DNA from: Acidobacteriota bacterium
GTDB lineage: Bacteria; Acidobacteriota; Vicinamibacteria; Vicinamibacterales; 2-12-FULL-66-21
Direction of reading: 5' to 3'
DNA: 17,483 bases
Assembly: GCA_013694635.1 (NCBI GenBank)
Contig: JACDCA010000082.1
Coordinates: 1 to 17,483, forward strand
The position numbers were made by a program, and so were the translations under genes. The first letter of the stretch is position 1; every line of letters begins with the position of its first letter. Under the pieces are notes generated by a model that did no database searches, was not told the DNA's origin, and saw only the letters and a list, made by a program, of their open reading frames with translations. Below, in pieces: positions 1-8,638 of the stretch.

Positions 1-43
1 GGCGTGCTCATCCCGCACGGGGCGGCACGGGGGTGGCACTGTC

Positions 44-49
44 TATAAT
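44..49 (+). promoter_or_regulatory. Candidate -10 box for the propeller/peptidase pair
   Basis: A perfect TATAAT lies 57 nt upstream of the ATG at 107, inside the only non-coding stretch at the left edge. I see no convincing TTGACA-like -35 about 17 nt further up, where the sequence is G/C-rich. Transcription would begin near 55-57 and leave a leader of about 50 nt. The call rests on the hexamer alone. Nothing else is recognisable in positions 1-106. Confidence 0.4.
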
Positions 50-106
50 CGTGTCGCTACTTTCAAATACCGCCGCCGTTCATCTTTGGTTTACGGGAGT
101 TCCCTG

Positions 107-1402
107 ATGCGACGTTCGTTTTGCGTAACCTTCGCGATCTGCCTCAGCTGCGCATTCTCTGCCGGCCTCGCGGCCGAGAACTGGCCGCAGTGGCGTGGCC
201 CCGGCGGGCAGGGCATTTCGACGGAGAAACAGCTGCCGACCGAATGGAGCCCTGCGACCAACGTCGCCTGGAAAGTGGAGTTACCCCACGGCTACTCGTC
301 CCCGATCGTCTGGGGCGACAGGATCTTTCTGACGTCCGCGATCGAAGGGGAAGTCGTGCCGGGGCACATCCCCGAGTCGGTCAGGATCAAGCAGCCGCAT
401 CCCCAGTCCGTGGCGGGTGACAAGAAACACGCGCTGAAGCTGCTGGCTCTCGATGCCCAAACCGGAAAGATCGTCTGGGAGCAGACGGCCTACGAGGGGC
501 CGGTCTTCGACGCGCGGCATCAGCGCAGCACGTTTGCCGGGCCGACGGCGGTTACCGACGGAAAGATGGTGTACGCGTATTTCGGGCCCGAAGGTCTCTT
601 CGCCTACGACACGAGCGGCAAACTGGCCTGGAAGATGGTCGAGAAGTTTCACACCGCAGGTCTCGGCGCCGGCACCTCGCCGATCCTTCACGAGAATCTC
701 GTCATTCTGCAGCGCGATGAGGACAACGAAACGTCGGTCGTCGTCGCCTACGACAAGACCTCGGGGAAGGAAGTCTGGAAGACGAAGCGTCCGGTGCAGA
801 TCAGCTGGTCCACACCCGTCATCGTCACTGCCGGATCGAGAACCGAGCTCGTCACCAACGGCTCGGAGCACGTGATCTCGTACGACCCCGCCACCGGGAA
901 GGAACTCTGGAAGACGACCGGCGTGCAGAGCAACGCCATCCACACACCGCTGGTGGGTAAGGGGCTCGTGATCGTCACGGCCGGGTACCCCGCCAAGAAG
1001 ATCATCGCGATCCGCACGGGCGATCAGCTGGAAGACAAGCGCGTGGCCTGGCAACACACGAAGGGCACCGGTTACGTGCTGTCGAACATCCTCTACGGCG
1101 ACTACGTGTACCTCTCGACCGACAACGGGATCCTCACGTGCCTCGACGCCGCGACCGGCGCTGTGAAGTATGAAGGGGGGCGCCCGCCGAAGCCGACGCA
1201 TTTCATGGGATCGGCCGTCGCGTACGACGGGCTGATTGCGATGACGAGCGAAGACGGCGATACCTACATGATCAAGGCAGGCCCCGCGCACCAGATCGTC
1301 CGCGTCAACTCCGTCGACGAGCCGGTTTATTCCTCACTCGCCCTCGCCAACGGACGCGTCTACATCCGCGGGACGAAGCACCTCTATGCAATAGGAAAGT
1401 GA
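107..1402 (+). CDS. Secreted PQQ-type (BamB-like) beta-propeller protein
   Basis: Predicted exported protein of 431 aa. It opens with a signal peptide (MRRS followed by a hydrophobic core, cleavage likely after AGLAA near residue 23) and then NWPQWRGPGGQG, the entry motif of the PQQ-binding-like beta-propeller proteins common in Acidobacteria and Planctomycetes. Repeated blade motifs follow, such as LDAQTGKIVWE, YDKTSGKEVWK, YDPATGKELWK and LDAATGAVKYE. Each matches the tryptophan-docking/WD-like pattern of BamB and quinoprotein dehydrogenases. I see no heme-binding CXXCH and no extra dehydrogenase domain, so an enzymatic role is not supported; ligand or protein binding in the periplasm is likelier. 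ATG 107 was preferred to an in-frame TTG at 86 because GGGAG at 95-99 is correctly spaced and the signal peptide starts there. The stop overlaps the next gene by 4 nt. Confidence 0.85.
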   Translation: MRRSFCVTFAICLSCAFSAGLAAENWPQWRGPGGQGISTEKQLPTEWSPATNVAWKVELPHGYSSPIVWGDRIFLTSAIEGEVVPGHIPESVRIKQPHPQSVAGDKKHALKLLALDAQTGKIVWEQTAYEGPVFDARHQRSTFAGPTAVTDGKMVYAYFGPEGLFAYDTSGKLAWKMVEKFHTAGLGAGTSPILHENLVILQRDEDNETSVVVAYDKTSGKEVWKTKRPVQISWSTPVIVTAGSRTELVTNGSEHVISYDPATGKELWKTTGVQSNAIHTPLVGKGLVIVTAGYPAKKIIAIRTGDQLEDKRVAWQHTKGTGYVLSNILYGDYVYLSTDNGILTCLDAATGAVKYEGGRPPKPTHFMGSAVAYDGLIAMTSEDGDTYMIKAGPAHQIVRVNSVDEPVYSSLALANGRVYIRGTKHLYAIGK

Positions 1403-2769
1403 TAATTCGCTGTATCCCCGTCCTGGTCGCTCTCAGCCTCGGCTGCGCGGCTCGCAGCGCCTCGCCCGCGCGCGTTGCGACAGAAGCGATCTCCGAAACG
1501 TCCGTCCGCAGCCACATGGAGTTCTTTGCAAGCGATGCGATGAACGGGCGCGGGAGCGGGACGCGCGACGAGTGGATCGCGGCAACCTACATCGCGTCGC
1601 ACCTGCGCCGGTGGGGGCTCGAGCCCCTTGGTGACGAGGGCGGCTATGTGCAGGCGATCGCCGTGGAGCGCCCCGAGCTGGGGTCGCCGCCGGTGTTATC
1701 GGTGGGAGACCGCCGATACGTCCACGGTAAGGAGATCACCGTCGCGAGCATCACCGCGCCGCGCCTTTCCGGACCGTTGACGCGCCACCAGCCGGGCGCA
1801 GTCGTCCCCCGAGGCGCGGTGCTCCTTCTCCCCGAGCTGACGCGGGAGATGGGCGAGGCCCTCGCTGCGGCTGCCCTCGTGCTCGCGCGACAGAACGGCT
1901 GCGGCCCGATTCGAGGACAGCCCGGCGCGCTGCCGCGCGTGTCACCGCGCACGGTCGGCGTGCGGCCCGCTGCGGCGCGCCCGGCGTGTGTGGCACTCGA
2001 CGGAGCGACCTACACGGCGATGGAGAACGTCGCCGCTGGCGCGACTGTGACCCTGGAGGGGGACGTGAAGAACGTCACCCGGAGCACGACCTGGAACGCC
2101 GTCGGACGAATCACCGGGAGCGACCGGCAGCACGCGCAGGAAGTGATCCTGCTCAGCGCCCACCTGGATCATCTCGCGCCGCGTCCGAACGCGGCCGCAG
2201 GCGCCGACAACATCTTCAATGGCGCCGACGATGATGCGTCGGGAGCCGTCGCGGTGATGGAGCTGGCTGACGCGATCGCGAGAGGGCCGCGGCCGAAGCG
2301 GACGATCGTGTTCGCATGGTTCGGCAGCGAGGAAGCCGGCGGAACCGGCTCGCGGTTCTTCGCCGACAAACCCGTCGTGCCGCTCGAGCGGATCATCGCA
2401 AACCTGCAGTTCGAGATGATCGGCAGGCCGGATGCGAAAGTGCCGCCGCACACGCTCTGGTTGACAGGCTACGAACGGTCGACGCTCGGGCCTGAGCTTG
2501 CCAGGCGCGGCGCGAAACTCGTGCAGGATCCGCATCCGGAGCAGAGCTTCTTCACGCGGTCCGACAACATTCAGTTTGCGCGCCGCGGCGTGGTGGCGCA
2601 CACCGTCTCGAGTTTCGGGCTTCACAAGGAGTACCACACCCCCGCCGACGAGACCCGCTTCATCGACTTCTCGCATATGACCGACGCGATCCGATCGATG
2701 CTGGCGCCGATCCGCTGGCTGGCGGATTCGACGTTCAAGCCGGAATGGCTGCCGGGTAAGAAACCCTAA
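1399..2769 (+). CDS. M28-family zinc peptidase, exported, possible lipoprotein
   Basis: Protein of 456 aa in the M28 (aminopeptidase Y/S, Vibrio aminopeptidase) family of co-catalytic di-zinc exopeptidases. Expected metal and catalytic residues are visible: H255 in LLSAHLDHL, the aspartates of NGADDDASG (277-279), the E311-E312 pair in FGSEEAGG, and H413 in EYHTPAD. The ligand usually given by an Asp in DMIG is Glu here (E339 in FEMIG), a substitution compatible with metal binding. The N terminus is a short hydrophobic signal with Cys16 in LSLGC, a weak lipobox, so lipid anchoring is possible but uncertain. An inserted PA-like region lies before the catalytic domain. The GTG start overlaps the propeller stop (GTGA), so the two genes are probably translationally coupled. 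Substrate specificity cannot be read from the sequence. Confidence 0.88.
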   Translation: MIIRCIPVLVALSLGCAARSASPARVATEAISETSVRSHMEFFASDAMNGRGSGTRDEWIAATYIASHLRRWGLEPLGDEGGYVQAIAVERPELGSPPVLSVGDRRYVHGKEITVASITAPRLSGPLTRHQPGAVVPRGAVLLLPELTREMGEALAAAALVLARQNGCGPIRGQPGALPRVSPRTVGVRPAAARPACVALDGATYTAMENVAAGATVTLEGDVKNVTRSTTWNAVGRITGSDRQHAQEVILLSAHLDHLAPRPNAAAGADNIFNGADDDASGAVAVMELADAIARGPRPKRTIVFAWFGSEEAGGTGSRFFADKPVVPLERIIANLQFEMIGRPDAKVPPHTLWLTGYERSTLGPELARRGAKLVQDPHPEQSFFTRSDNIQFARRGVVAHTVSSFGLHKEYHTPADETRFIDFSHMTDAIRSMLAPIRWLADSTFKPEWLPGKKP

Positions 2770-2770
2770 C

Positions 2771-2795
2771 GTGCGACGTGCGACGTGCGACGTGC
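2771..2795. repeat. Heptanucleotide tandem repeat (GTGCGAC)3
   Basis: Three exact copies of GTGCGAC run from 2771 to 2791, followed by a partial fourth copy (GTGC) and, after a short gap, GTGCGAT at 2801-2807. The tract fills the 42-nt gap between two convergent genes. It has no T-tract or stable hairpin that would make it an intrinsic terminator. Confidence 0.9.
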
Positions 2796-2811
2796 TGGAC
2801 GTGCGATGGGC

Positions 2812-4764
2812 TCAGCGTGCGGCGTGGATCGACAGATCACGGACCAGCCAGCCAGGCGCAGGATGGACGCGCAGATATCGCGCCTCGACGTCAGGTAGTT
2901 GAATCCGGAAGGGGACGTCGCGCGGATTCTCGAGTGCGCCGGCGATGGCCGCGCCTCCAGTCCAGTCCAGCCATGCCTGTGTCCAGGTCGCTCCGTCGAG
3001 CGACGTCTCGACTTCCATACGCGGATGGAGCCGTCCGAAGTGCGTGCGCAACGGCACCGACAGCGTGCGAACGATCTTCGGAGCCCCGAGGTCGAGGACG
3101 ACGTATTCGCGCTCCGCGTACGTGATCTGTACCGGCCGCAGCACGGGGCCGGCCGGCCCTGCCCTCCTGCGTGGCTGCGCCGGCAGCAGGAAGACATGGC
3201 CTGCGGCTGTCGCGCCGTGCGACTGCACACCGGGCAGCGAGCCGACGAATCCCTCGAACCATCGGTCCTCGTCGAACCGGGCATTGACGACGACAATCAG
3301 AGGCCGTGCTTCCGCGAAATGCAGGATCGCCGACGGGTCGCCGCGATGAAGGGCCGTAGACATGATCCCGTGGTGAGGCGGCGTGTGGCCGCTGTATCCA
3401 TTCACGGTCGGCCGGCCGTGCTGGATCATCCTGAACATTGCCGTCGCTCCGACCACAGGGTCCTCGATGGGTAGTTCGAGCACGGTGGCGTCGTGTGCGG
3501 GCGGCAGGGGATAGCGCCCGATCGGTGCGGCCAGCGGGATGGCATCGACCCACCCGTCGACGAACAATCCGGCAAAGACGACGACGGCTGTTGCGACCCT
3601 CCAGCGTGGCCGCGGCACCGTGAGCCGGCGAAACGCGAGTGCACCGGCAATGCTCAGCGTCAGCGCGCCAAGCATGGCGAAGCGCGCCGGCGCGCGCAGT
3701 CCATTGAACCCGGGCAGCAGCGCGAGCCCCGTGTAGGGCCTGGTGATCGCCTGCAGCGGTTGCGCTTCAGGTGCAGGACCCAGCGCGAGCCACCACATGA
3801 GCATCGTCGCGAGCGTGTAGAAGAGCAGCGGCGACCGGTTCGACACCGCCTGCCTCAACGCACTCCACCTGGTGAATGCCAGTGCAGCAATGATGACCAG
3901 CGCGACTGCCGTGATGCCCGGAAAGAGCAGATCCTCCTGGGTCTTGGTCGTGACGGCCGGCCAGAACGTCAGGATGTACGTCATCCGGAGAAACGCCCCA
4001 GGATCGGCGCTGAAGAGCATCATCTCTCCCCACTGCCTCCCGAGCCCGAGGTCGGCGTGGACCGCCCGGTATTTCAACAGCGACGGCAGGAGGAGCACCG
4101 AGCACAGGACGAACGAGCCTGCCAGCACCAGCCCTGGTCGAGGATCTGACTTCCACCGGACGAACCAGAGCAGCCACGCGCCGATCAGCACCGGAAAGAA
4201 CAGCATGAAATAACCGTTCGACAGCGCCTGGAGGAGCCAGGCGACGCCGAACAGCGCGAGCCAGCGGGCGCGCCGTTCGTCCAGGTACGCGTGCATGGCC
4301 AGCAGTGCCACCGGCATCCACTGCGCGGTCAACACCTGCAGATGTGAAAGCTGGCCCGCCCTATACGGGGCGAAGGCGAACGCGACGCCGGCGATGGCCC
4401 CCGCCAGCGCAGAGCCTGTCAGCCGGCGTCCGAGAAGAAACGCGCAGAAGCCGGAGAGCCAGCACGAGAGGATCAGCGCGACGTTGTAGGCGCCGATGGC
4501 GTTGAGCCCTGCGAGCTGCAGCGGCGTCGTGAACACCGCGATGCCGAAGAGGTGTTCCGACAACGCGAGCGTGTCTGGCAGCGGATAGAAGATCGGCGGG
4601 CTCCACCAGCGCTCTGTGAACGGCAGCGCCTGCGCGTTCCACCAGAGGATCCAGGTATTGAGGATTGGATCCCCCTGATCTCCGGCGACCCGGGACGTCA
4701 GTCGCGCCGGGACGGGCCACAACCAGGCGAGCGACAGCGCCAGGAAGAGCGCGAGGTACCGCAT
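2812..4764 (-). CDS. Polytopic membrane protein, GT-C-like, with C-terminal discoidin-like domain
   Basis: Large integral membrane protein of 650 aa. After the first membrane helix comes an acidic loop (AGDQGDPILNTWILWWN) and then YPLPDTLALSEH. This layout resembles GT-C lipid-linked glycosyltransferases (GT39/YfhO-like), whose first extracytoplasmic loop carries the catalytic acidic residue. Roughly ten or more hydrophobic segments fill residues 1 to about 420. A soluble part follows, and residues about 545-650 look like an F5/8 type C (discoidin) fold: VVLDLG, VETSLDGATWT and ARYLRVHP lie in the right order. A role in transferring or binding cell-surface sugars is inferred; donor and acceptor are unknown. 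The start lies 12 nt after the upstream peptidase gene's stop, with AAGG available upstream, so the two are probably co-transcribed. Confidence 0.7.
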   Translation of the reverse strand: MRYLALFLALSLAWLWPVPARLTSRVAGDQGDPILNTWILWWNAQALPFTERWWSPPIFYPLPDTLALSEHLFGIAVFTTPLQLAGLNAIGAYNVALILSCWLSGFCAFLLGRRLTGSALAGAIAGVAFAFAPYRAGQLSHLQVLTAQWMPVALLAMHAYLDERRARWLALFGVAWLLQALSNGYFMLFFPVLIGAWLLWFVRWKSDPRPGLVLAGSFVLCSVLLLPSLLKYRAVHADLGLGRQWGEMMLFSADPGAFLRMTYILTFWPAVTTKTQEDLLFPGITAVALVIIAALAFTRWSALRQAVSNRSPLLFYTLATMLMWWLALGPAPEAQPLQAITRPYTGLALLPGFNGLRAPARFAMLGALTLSIAGALAFRRLTVPRPRWRVATAVVVFAGLFVDGWVDAIPLAAPIGRYPLPPAHDATVLELPIEDPVVGATAMFRMIQHGRPTVNGYSGHTPPHHGIMSTALHRGDPSAILHFAEARPLIVVVNARFDEDRWFEGFVGSLPGVQSHGATAAGHVFLLPAQPRRRAGPAGPVLRPVQITYAEREYVVLDLGAPKIVRTLSVPLRTHFGRLHPRMEVETSLDGATWTQAWLDWTGGAAIAGALENPRDVPFRIQLPDVEARYLRVHPAPGWLVRDLSIHAAR

Positions 4765-4776
4765 TCGAGCACGGCC

Positions 4777-6403
4777 TTAGCGGACCGCCGCGGTTCCCCG
4801 GCCGCCGGCGGCCGGTCTGGGAAGGGGCTTGCGCGGCAGCTTGTCGTCGCGGTTAGCCGTCAGGTAGACGAACGACGCGACGATCACCGCGTTCTTCCGC
4901 ATGTCTTCTTCCTGGACTCGTTCGTAGACGTCCATGTTGGAGTGGTGCGTACGCGTGTCGTACTCGACCTCGTCCTGGATGAACTGGAACCCGGGTAAGC
5001 CGACGGCATCGAAGGCCTGGTGGTCTGTGCCTCCCGTGTCGCGGATGGTCGTCGTTGTCATGCCGAGGTTATGGAACGGTTTGATCCATGTCTCGAAAAT
5101 CGGTCCGATGGCCTCGTTACCCTGAAGATAGACCCCACGGATCGCCGGTGCCGTTGTCGACGTTGAAGTACCCGGCGAACTTCGCATGATCCGGTTTCAG
5201 CGTCATCGTCGCCCGGTCGGCGAAATGCTGGGTGACGTACGCACGCGAGCCGAGCAACCCCTGCTCCTCGCCGCCCCAGAGCCCGATCCGGACGGTGCGT
5301 CGCAGCTTCACACCGCTCTCCTTGAGAATCCGCATCGCCTCCATCATGACGGCCGATCCGGCGGCGTTGTCGGTGGCCCCCGTCCCGCCATGCCATGAAT
5401 CGAAATGCGCCCCGAGCATCACCAGCTCCGGCGCGAGCGCCGTGTCGGTCCCCGGGAGCTCCGCGACGACGTTGAAGGATTGCGGGTCGTCATGGAAGGT
5501 GTTCTTCACATCCATTTCGATCGTTACCGGCATCTTTTTTTCGAGCGTACGGACGATGCGGCCGTAGTGTTCGATGGCAATGACGATCGCCGGAAGACCG
5601 AGGTCGGTGACGGTCGGCTGTCGGTTCGCGCTGTTGCCGCCGAGGAAGATCGTGCCGCCGTCGCCGCGGCCGGCGCTGATCAACGCCACCACACCTTCGT
5701 CCTTGAAGAACTGGGTGCGCTGCGCTGCGATCCCCTGCGCTCCTCCGCGTCCGCCTCCCGGGCCCCCCTGCCGTTCGGGGGCGCCGGCGCGGCCGCCGCG
5801 CTGGCCGCGCGGTGTCGCGTCAGACTCGCGTCGGAGCTCGGCGAGCTGCTGGTCGGTATAGCGCGTGGCCGGTGACGTCCACAAAGCGGGCACTTCGCGC
5901 AGCGCCGAGGTGAGCACGAACTTTCCGCGCAGCTGTCCCTGGAACTTCGCCATGTCCTCCGCGGTCTCGATCACCGCGTGGACCGCTTGACCGGATACGA
6001 GGCCGTTGGTCCCAGGCGTCCACGCGGTGGACATGCCGGTCAGCGGAAAACTTCCCCCCGGCGTCGTGGCCATCGCGTAGAACTTATCGTTCGTCCAGCC
6101 TTTGCCGAACGGCCCCCACGGCTCGAGCTTCACGTTGCTCAGACCCCAGGAGGTCATCTCCTTCACCGCCCACTCTCCGGCCTTCCTGAACCCGGGCGCG
6201 TTGGTGAGCCGCGGACCGTAGACATCGGTCAGCCAGCTCATGATGTTCATGACCTGCGACCGCTGAAAGCCCTCCTCTTTGATCCGGTATACGGACTCGA
6301 GGTCGACCTTCTCCTGCTGCTGGGCAGCGAGAGGCACGAGGACGAGGGTGCCGGCAAGCGTGGCGACGGCGATGAGCGGCCGATGGCGGAGCGTCAATAC
6401 CAT
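4777..6403 (-). pseudogene. Exported M28 peptidase with a frameshift
   Basis: The N-terminal part starts at ATG 6403, preceded by a strong GGGAGGA at 6409-6415. It has a signal peptide (cleavage after LVPLAAQ) and carries H333 (GAHFDSW), D345 (GATDNAAG), E379-E380 (WGGEEQG) and D416 (FNVDNGTG). It then shifts frame and stops at 5117. The missing C-terminal part follows in another frame, beginning at IRGVYLQGNE and including GGTDHQAF and the final metal-ligand histidine of THHSNMD, and ends at 4777. Rejoined, it would be about 542 aa, the expected size for this family. The break lies around 5139-5149 and equals one extra or two missing bases. Residues about 195-225 are a Gly/Arg/Gln-rich low-complexity insert. 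As read, the first product lacks the last ligand and should be inactive. A sequencing error is an equal possibility. The 519-codon open frame extends upstream to 6676, but the ribosome site and signal peptide favour 6403. Confidence 0.85.
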
Positions 6404-6571
6404 CCACGTCCTCCCGAAGTGTGCGAGATGCAACCGGGATGATACTCCGACGCCCTTACAGTTTTGTACTTCGACGACAAACCTGTCAGTCGCCGCGGGC
6501 CGAAACCCGCAGCATTTCGAACGTTTCCCCACAACTGTCATGGTCCGGCCGTTGCACTTCGCGGGTACGAC
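6404..6571. promoter_or_regulatory. Divergent intergenic control region
   Basis: A 168-bp non-coding stretch separates the - strand peptidase from the + strand pseudokinase, so promoters for both must lie here or close by. On the - strand a TATCAT hexamer (6439-6444) is a possible -10 for the peptidase, without a clear -35. An inverted repeat TACA-GTTT-TGTA is at 6457-6468, and a 5-bp stem GCGGG/CCCGC with loop CCGAAA is at 6495-6510. None of these has direct support beyond position and symmetry. Confidence 0.4.
6457..6468. promoter_or_regulatory. Operator-like inverted repeat TACA-N4-TGTA
   Basis: The dyad TACAGTTTTGTA lies in the middle of the divergent intergenic region. TACA/TGTA half-sites are typical of BlaI/MecI and some PadR-type repressors, although their spacing usually differs. 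The arms are only 4 bp, so chance occurrence is quite possible. Confidence 0.25.
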
Positions 6572-8593
6572 ATGTCTGCGCTCCTCTCTCCAGATCGCCC
6601 CGAGTCCCCGGTTTTTTCGGACGGCATCGGCGACCGCGTGCTCTCCGCCGACCCGTCGACCGGTGAACACATCCAACTGCTGCGGATCAACCCGTCGCTG
6701 ACGGCCGTGCCGTCATTCGAATTTGCGCTGCGCGAGCGAGTGGCGCGGCTCGCGAATTTCCGTCACGGGTATTACGCGCGCGTCCGCCGTGTGGACCGCG
6801 GCCAGGCGCACGCGCTCTCGATCGTCTCGGATCACGTCGAGGGCACGAGGCTCTCCGACCTGCTTCGGGTCGCGCGCGAGCGGAAGCTGACGCTCGACAC
6901 CAACGCCGCGCTCTGCCTGGTGCGGCAGCTGGTGCCTGCGGTCTCGCTGCTGCACGAGAATGCTCGGGACGTCGCGCACGGCCTCATCGCCCCTGAGCGG
7001 CTCATCGTCACGCCCCACGCGCGTCTCGTGCTCGTGGAGCACGTGCTCGGCGCGGCGATCGAACAGATGCAGTTTGGCCGGGATCGGCTGTGGCACGAGT
7101 TCCGGGTCGCGATGCCTCCGACTCCGGGAATTCCGCGATTCGACCAGCGGGCGGACGTCACCGGTATCGGGGTCGTCGCGCTGTCGCTCGTGCTCGGACG
7201 GCCGCTCACCGCCGACGAGTACCCGCGCGCGCTGAATGATCTCCTCAACACCGCGCGCGAGCGGACGGCGATCGGCGACGAGCAGCCGCTCTCACCGCCA
7301 CTGAAGTCATGGCTCGCACGTGCGCTGCAGCTCGACAGTCGCCGGGCCTTTGCGTCGGCGCCCGAAGCGCTCGCCGCACTCGAGCAGCTCACCGGAGAAG
7401 GAGCGGCGTACGTGGCCGCGCCGATCGCGCTGGAAACATTCCTGTCACGTTATGTGGAAGCGGTGCTTCAGCCCGGAACAGCCCCCCCGCCGACTGCCGT
7501 GCCGACCCCGATCGCGGCAGTGCCGGCGATCTCGGACGTCGTCGACCTGGGCGATCTGCTGACTCCCACCGGCGTCTCCTCCTTTAAGGACAAGCGGAAC
7601 ATGCCCGCCGCGAAATCAGTGGCGACGGCGCCGGTATCCGGCAAATCCGCTGGCTCGAACCGGAAATGGTTCATCGCCGCTGCCGTCGTTGCGATTCTCG
7701 GCACCGGTGGGTACGTCGGCTTCAAGAACTTCCGCCCCGCCGCGGCGCCCGCCATGGCGACGCTGGCCGTGCAGTCGAATCCGCCAGGCGTGCCCATCTT
7801 TGTCGACGGCATCGAGCGTGGCATGACGCCGGCGCGGGTGAGTCTGACAGCGGGCTCTCACATCCTCGAGCTGCGCGGCCGCGGTGTTCCGCGCGTGATC
7901 CCCGTCACCCTGACGGCCGGCGCCGAACTGTCGCAGTATCTGGAATTCCTCGACACCCCTTCGACCGGGCAGATTGCGGTTCAATCGGGACCCGCGGGAG
8001 CGACCGTCACCGTGGACGGCGTCCAGCGCGGGGTGTCGCCGCTGACGATTGCGGATCTCGCACCCGGTGAGCACCAGGTCGTCCTGCAGGGGCAGGGCAC
8101 GTCGGCCACGCACAAGGTGATCGTCCAGGCGGGCGCCACGGCGTCCCTGGTCGCACCGATGACTGCCGCGGCCCCGGCATCAACGACTGGATGGATCGCG
8201 GTCAAGATCCCCGTCCCTGTCCAGATCCGTGAAAACGGCAACCTTCTCGGGACGAGCGAGACCGACCGGCTGATGCTGCCGGCCGGCAAGCACGAACTGG
8301 AATTCGTCAATCCCGCGCTGACGTATCGCGCGACGCGAACGGTGCAGATCGCGGCCGGCAAAGTGACGCCGGTGACGCTCGACCTGCCGCGCGGCGTCAT
8401 CCACATCAATGCGACGCCGTGGGCGGAAGTCTGGATCGATGGACAGCGGGTCGGCGAGACCCCGATCGGCAATCTGGCCGTGTCGATAGGCGCGCACGAA
8501 ATCATCTTCCGCCACCCGCAATTCGGCGAGAAGCGGCACGCCGTGTCGGTCACGCCCGGCACACCCGTCCGGGTCAGCATGGAGATGAAGTAA
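6572..8593 (+). CDS. Membrane pseudokinase with four periplasmic PEGA repeats
   Basis: Protein of 673 aa. Residues about 20-275 follow the order of a Ser/Thr protein kinase domain but lack its catalytic residues. The catalytic-loop HRDLKPEN has become HGLIAPER (136-143), the DFG position reads VEHVLG (155-160), and I find no VAIK-type lysine. A Pro/Ala-rich linker leads to one membrane helix at about 366-384. Four PEGA domains follow at about 397-458, 465-530, 540-606 and 608-672, marked by repeats such as GVPIFVDGIERGMTPARV and AEVWIDGQRVGETPIG. Predicted topology is cytoplasmic pseudokinase and exported PEGA repeats, which in other proteins act in envelope binding. The start at 6572 (MSALLS) is chosen because the open frame upstream has no family-like sequence; the ribosome site is weak. 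The gene is probably the first of a + strand run and is followed 45 nt later by a secreted TonB-C protein. Confidence 0.8.
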   Translation: MSALLSPDRPESPVFSDGIGDRVLSADPSTGEHIQLLRINPSLTAVPSFEFALRERVARLANFRHGYYARVRRVDRGQAHALSIVSDHVEGTRLSDLLRVARERKLTLDTNAALCLVRQLVPAVSLLHENARDVAHGLIAPERLIVTPHARLVLVEHVLGAAIEQMQFGRDRLWHEFRVAMPPTPGIPRFDQRADVTGIGVVALSLVLGRPLTADEYPRALNDLLNTARERTAIGDEQPLSPPLKSWLARALQLDSRRAFASAPEALAALEQLTGEGAAYVAAPIALETFLSRYVEAVLQPGTAPPPTAVPTPIAAVPAISDVVDLGDLLTPTGVSSFKDKRNMPAAKSVATAPVSGKSAGSNRKWFIAAAVVAILGTGGYVGFKNFRPAAAPAMATLAVQSNPPGVPIFVDGIERGMTPARVSLTAGSHILELRGRGVPRVIPVTLTAGAELSQYLEFLDTPSTGQIAVQSGPAGATVTVDGVQRGVSPLTIADLAPGEHQVVLQGQGTSATHKVIVQAGATASLVAPMTAAAPASTTGWIAVKIPVPVQIRENGNLLGTSETDRLMLPAGKHELEFVNPALTYRATRTVQIAAGKVTPVTLDLPRGVIHINATPWAEVWIDGQRVGETPIGNLAVSIGAHEIIFRHPQFGEKRHAVSVTPGTPVRVSMEMK

Positions 8594-8595
8594 GC

Positions 8596-8618
8596 CGTAG
8601 TCCAGCCCTTCAGGGCTG
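8596..8618 (+). repeat. Small dispersed palindromic repeat, copy 1
   Basis: A 23-nt element lies between the pseudokinase stop and the next ribosome site. Its core, AGCCCTTCAGGGCT, forms a 5-bp stem with a TTCA loop, preceded by CGTAGTCC. The reverse complement of 11444-11466 matches it at 22 of 23 positions, with the one difference in the loop. It resembles a REP-type intergenic element. No T-run follows, so it is not a standard intrinsic terminator. Confidence 0.85.
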
Positions 8619-8638
8619 TCTTCGGATGAGGAGTGGAG

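Noticed and set aside
34..49. Possible sigma-54 promoter (TGGCAC at 34-39)
   Set aside because: The required TTGC-type -12 element is absent at the right spacing; the TATAAT at 44-49 is a better explanation.
281..1291. Long open frame on the - strand (336 codons) opposite the propeller gene
   Set aside because: The + strand frame has a clear family match, signal peptide and ribosome site. The opposite frame has no recognisable motif and is typical of the spurious antisense frames seen in high-GC DNA.
1942..2676. Open frame of 244 codons on the - strand opposite the first M28 peptidase
   Set aside because: The catalytic motifs of the + strand peptidase cover the region, and the antisense product resembles nothing.
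2771..2807. Possible CRISPR-like array
   Set aside because: The repeats are 7 nt and contiguous, without spacers; this is a simple tandem repeat.
3493..4149. Open frame of 218 codons on the + strand opposite the membrane protein
   Set aside because: The product is extremely Arg/Gln/Glu-rich, as expected from reading the complement of hydrophobic membrane-helix codons.
5117..5187. Programmed ribosomal frameshift in the M28 peptidase gene
   Set aside because: No slippery heptamer or downstream stem typical of such sites was found, and the M28 family has no known recoding.
6464..6571. Upstream extension of the pseudokinase to a TTG at 6464
   Set aside because: The extra 36 residues show no conserved features and would consume the divergent control region; the ATG at 6572 fits better.
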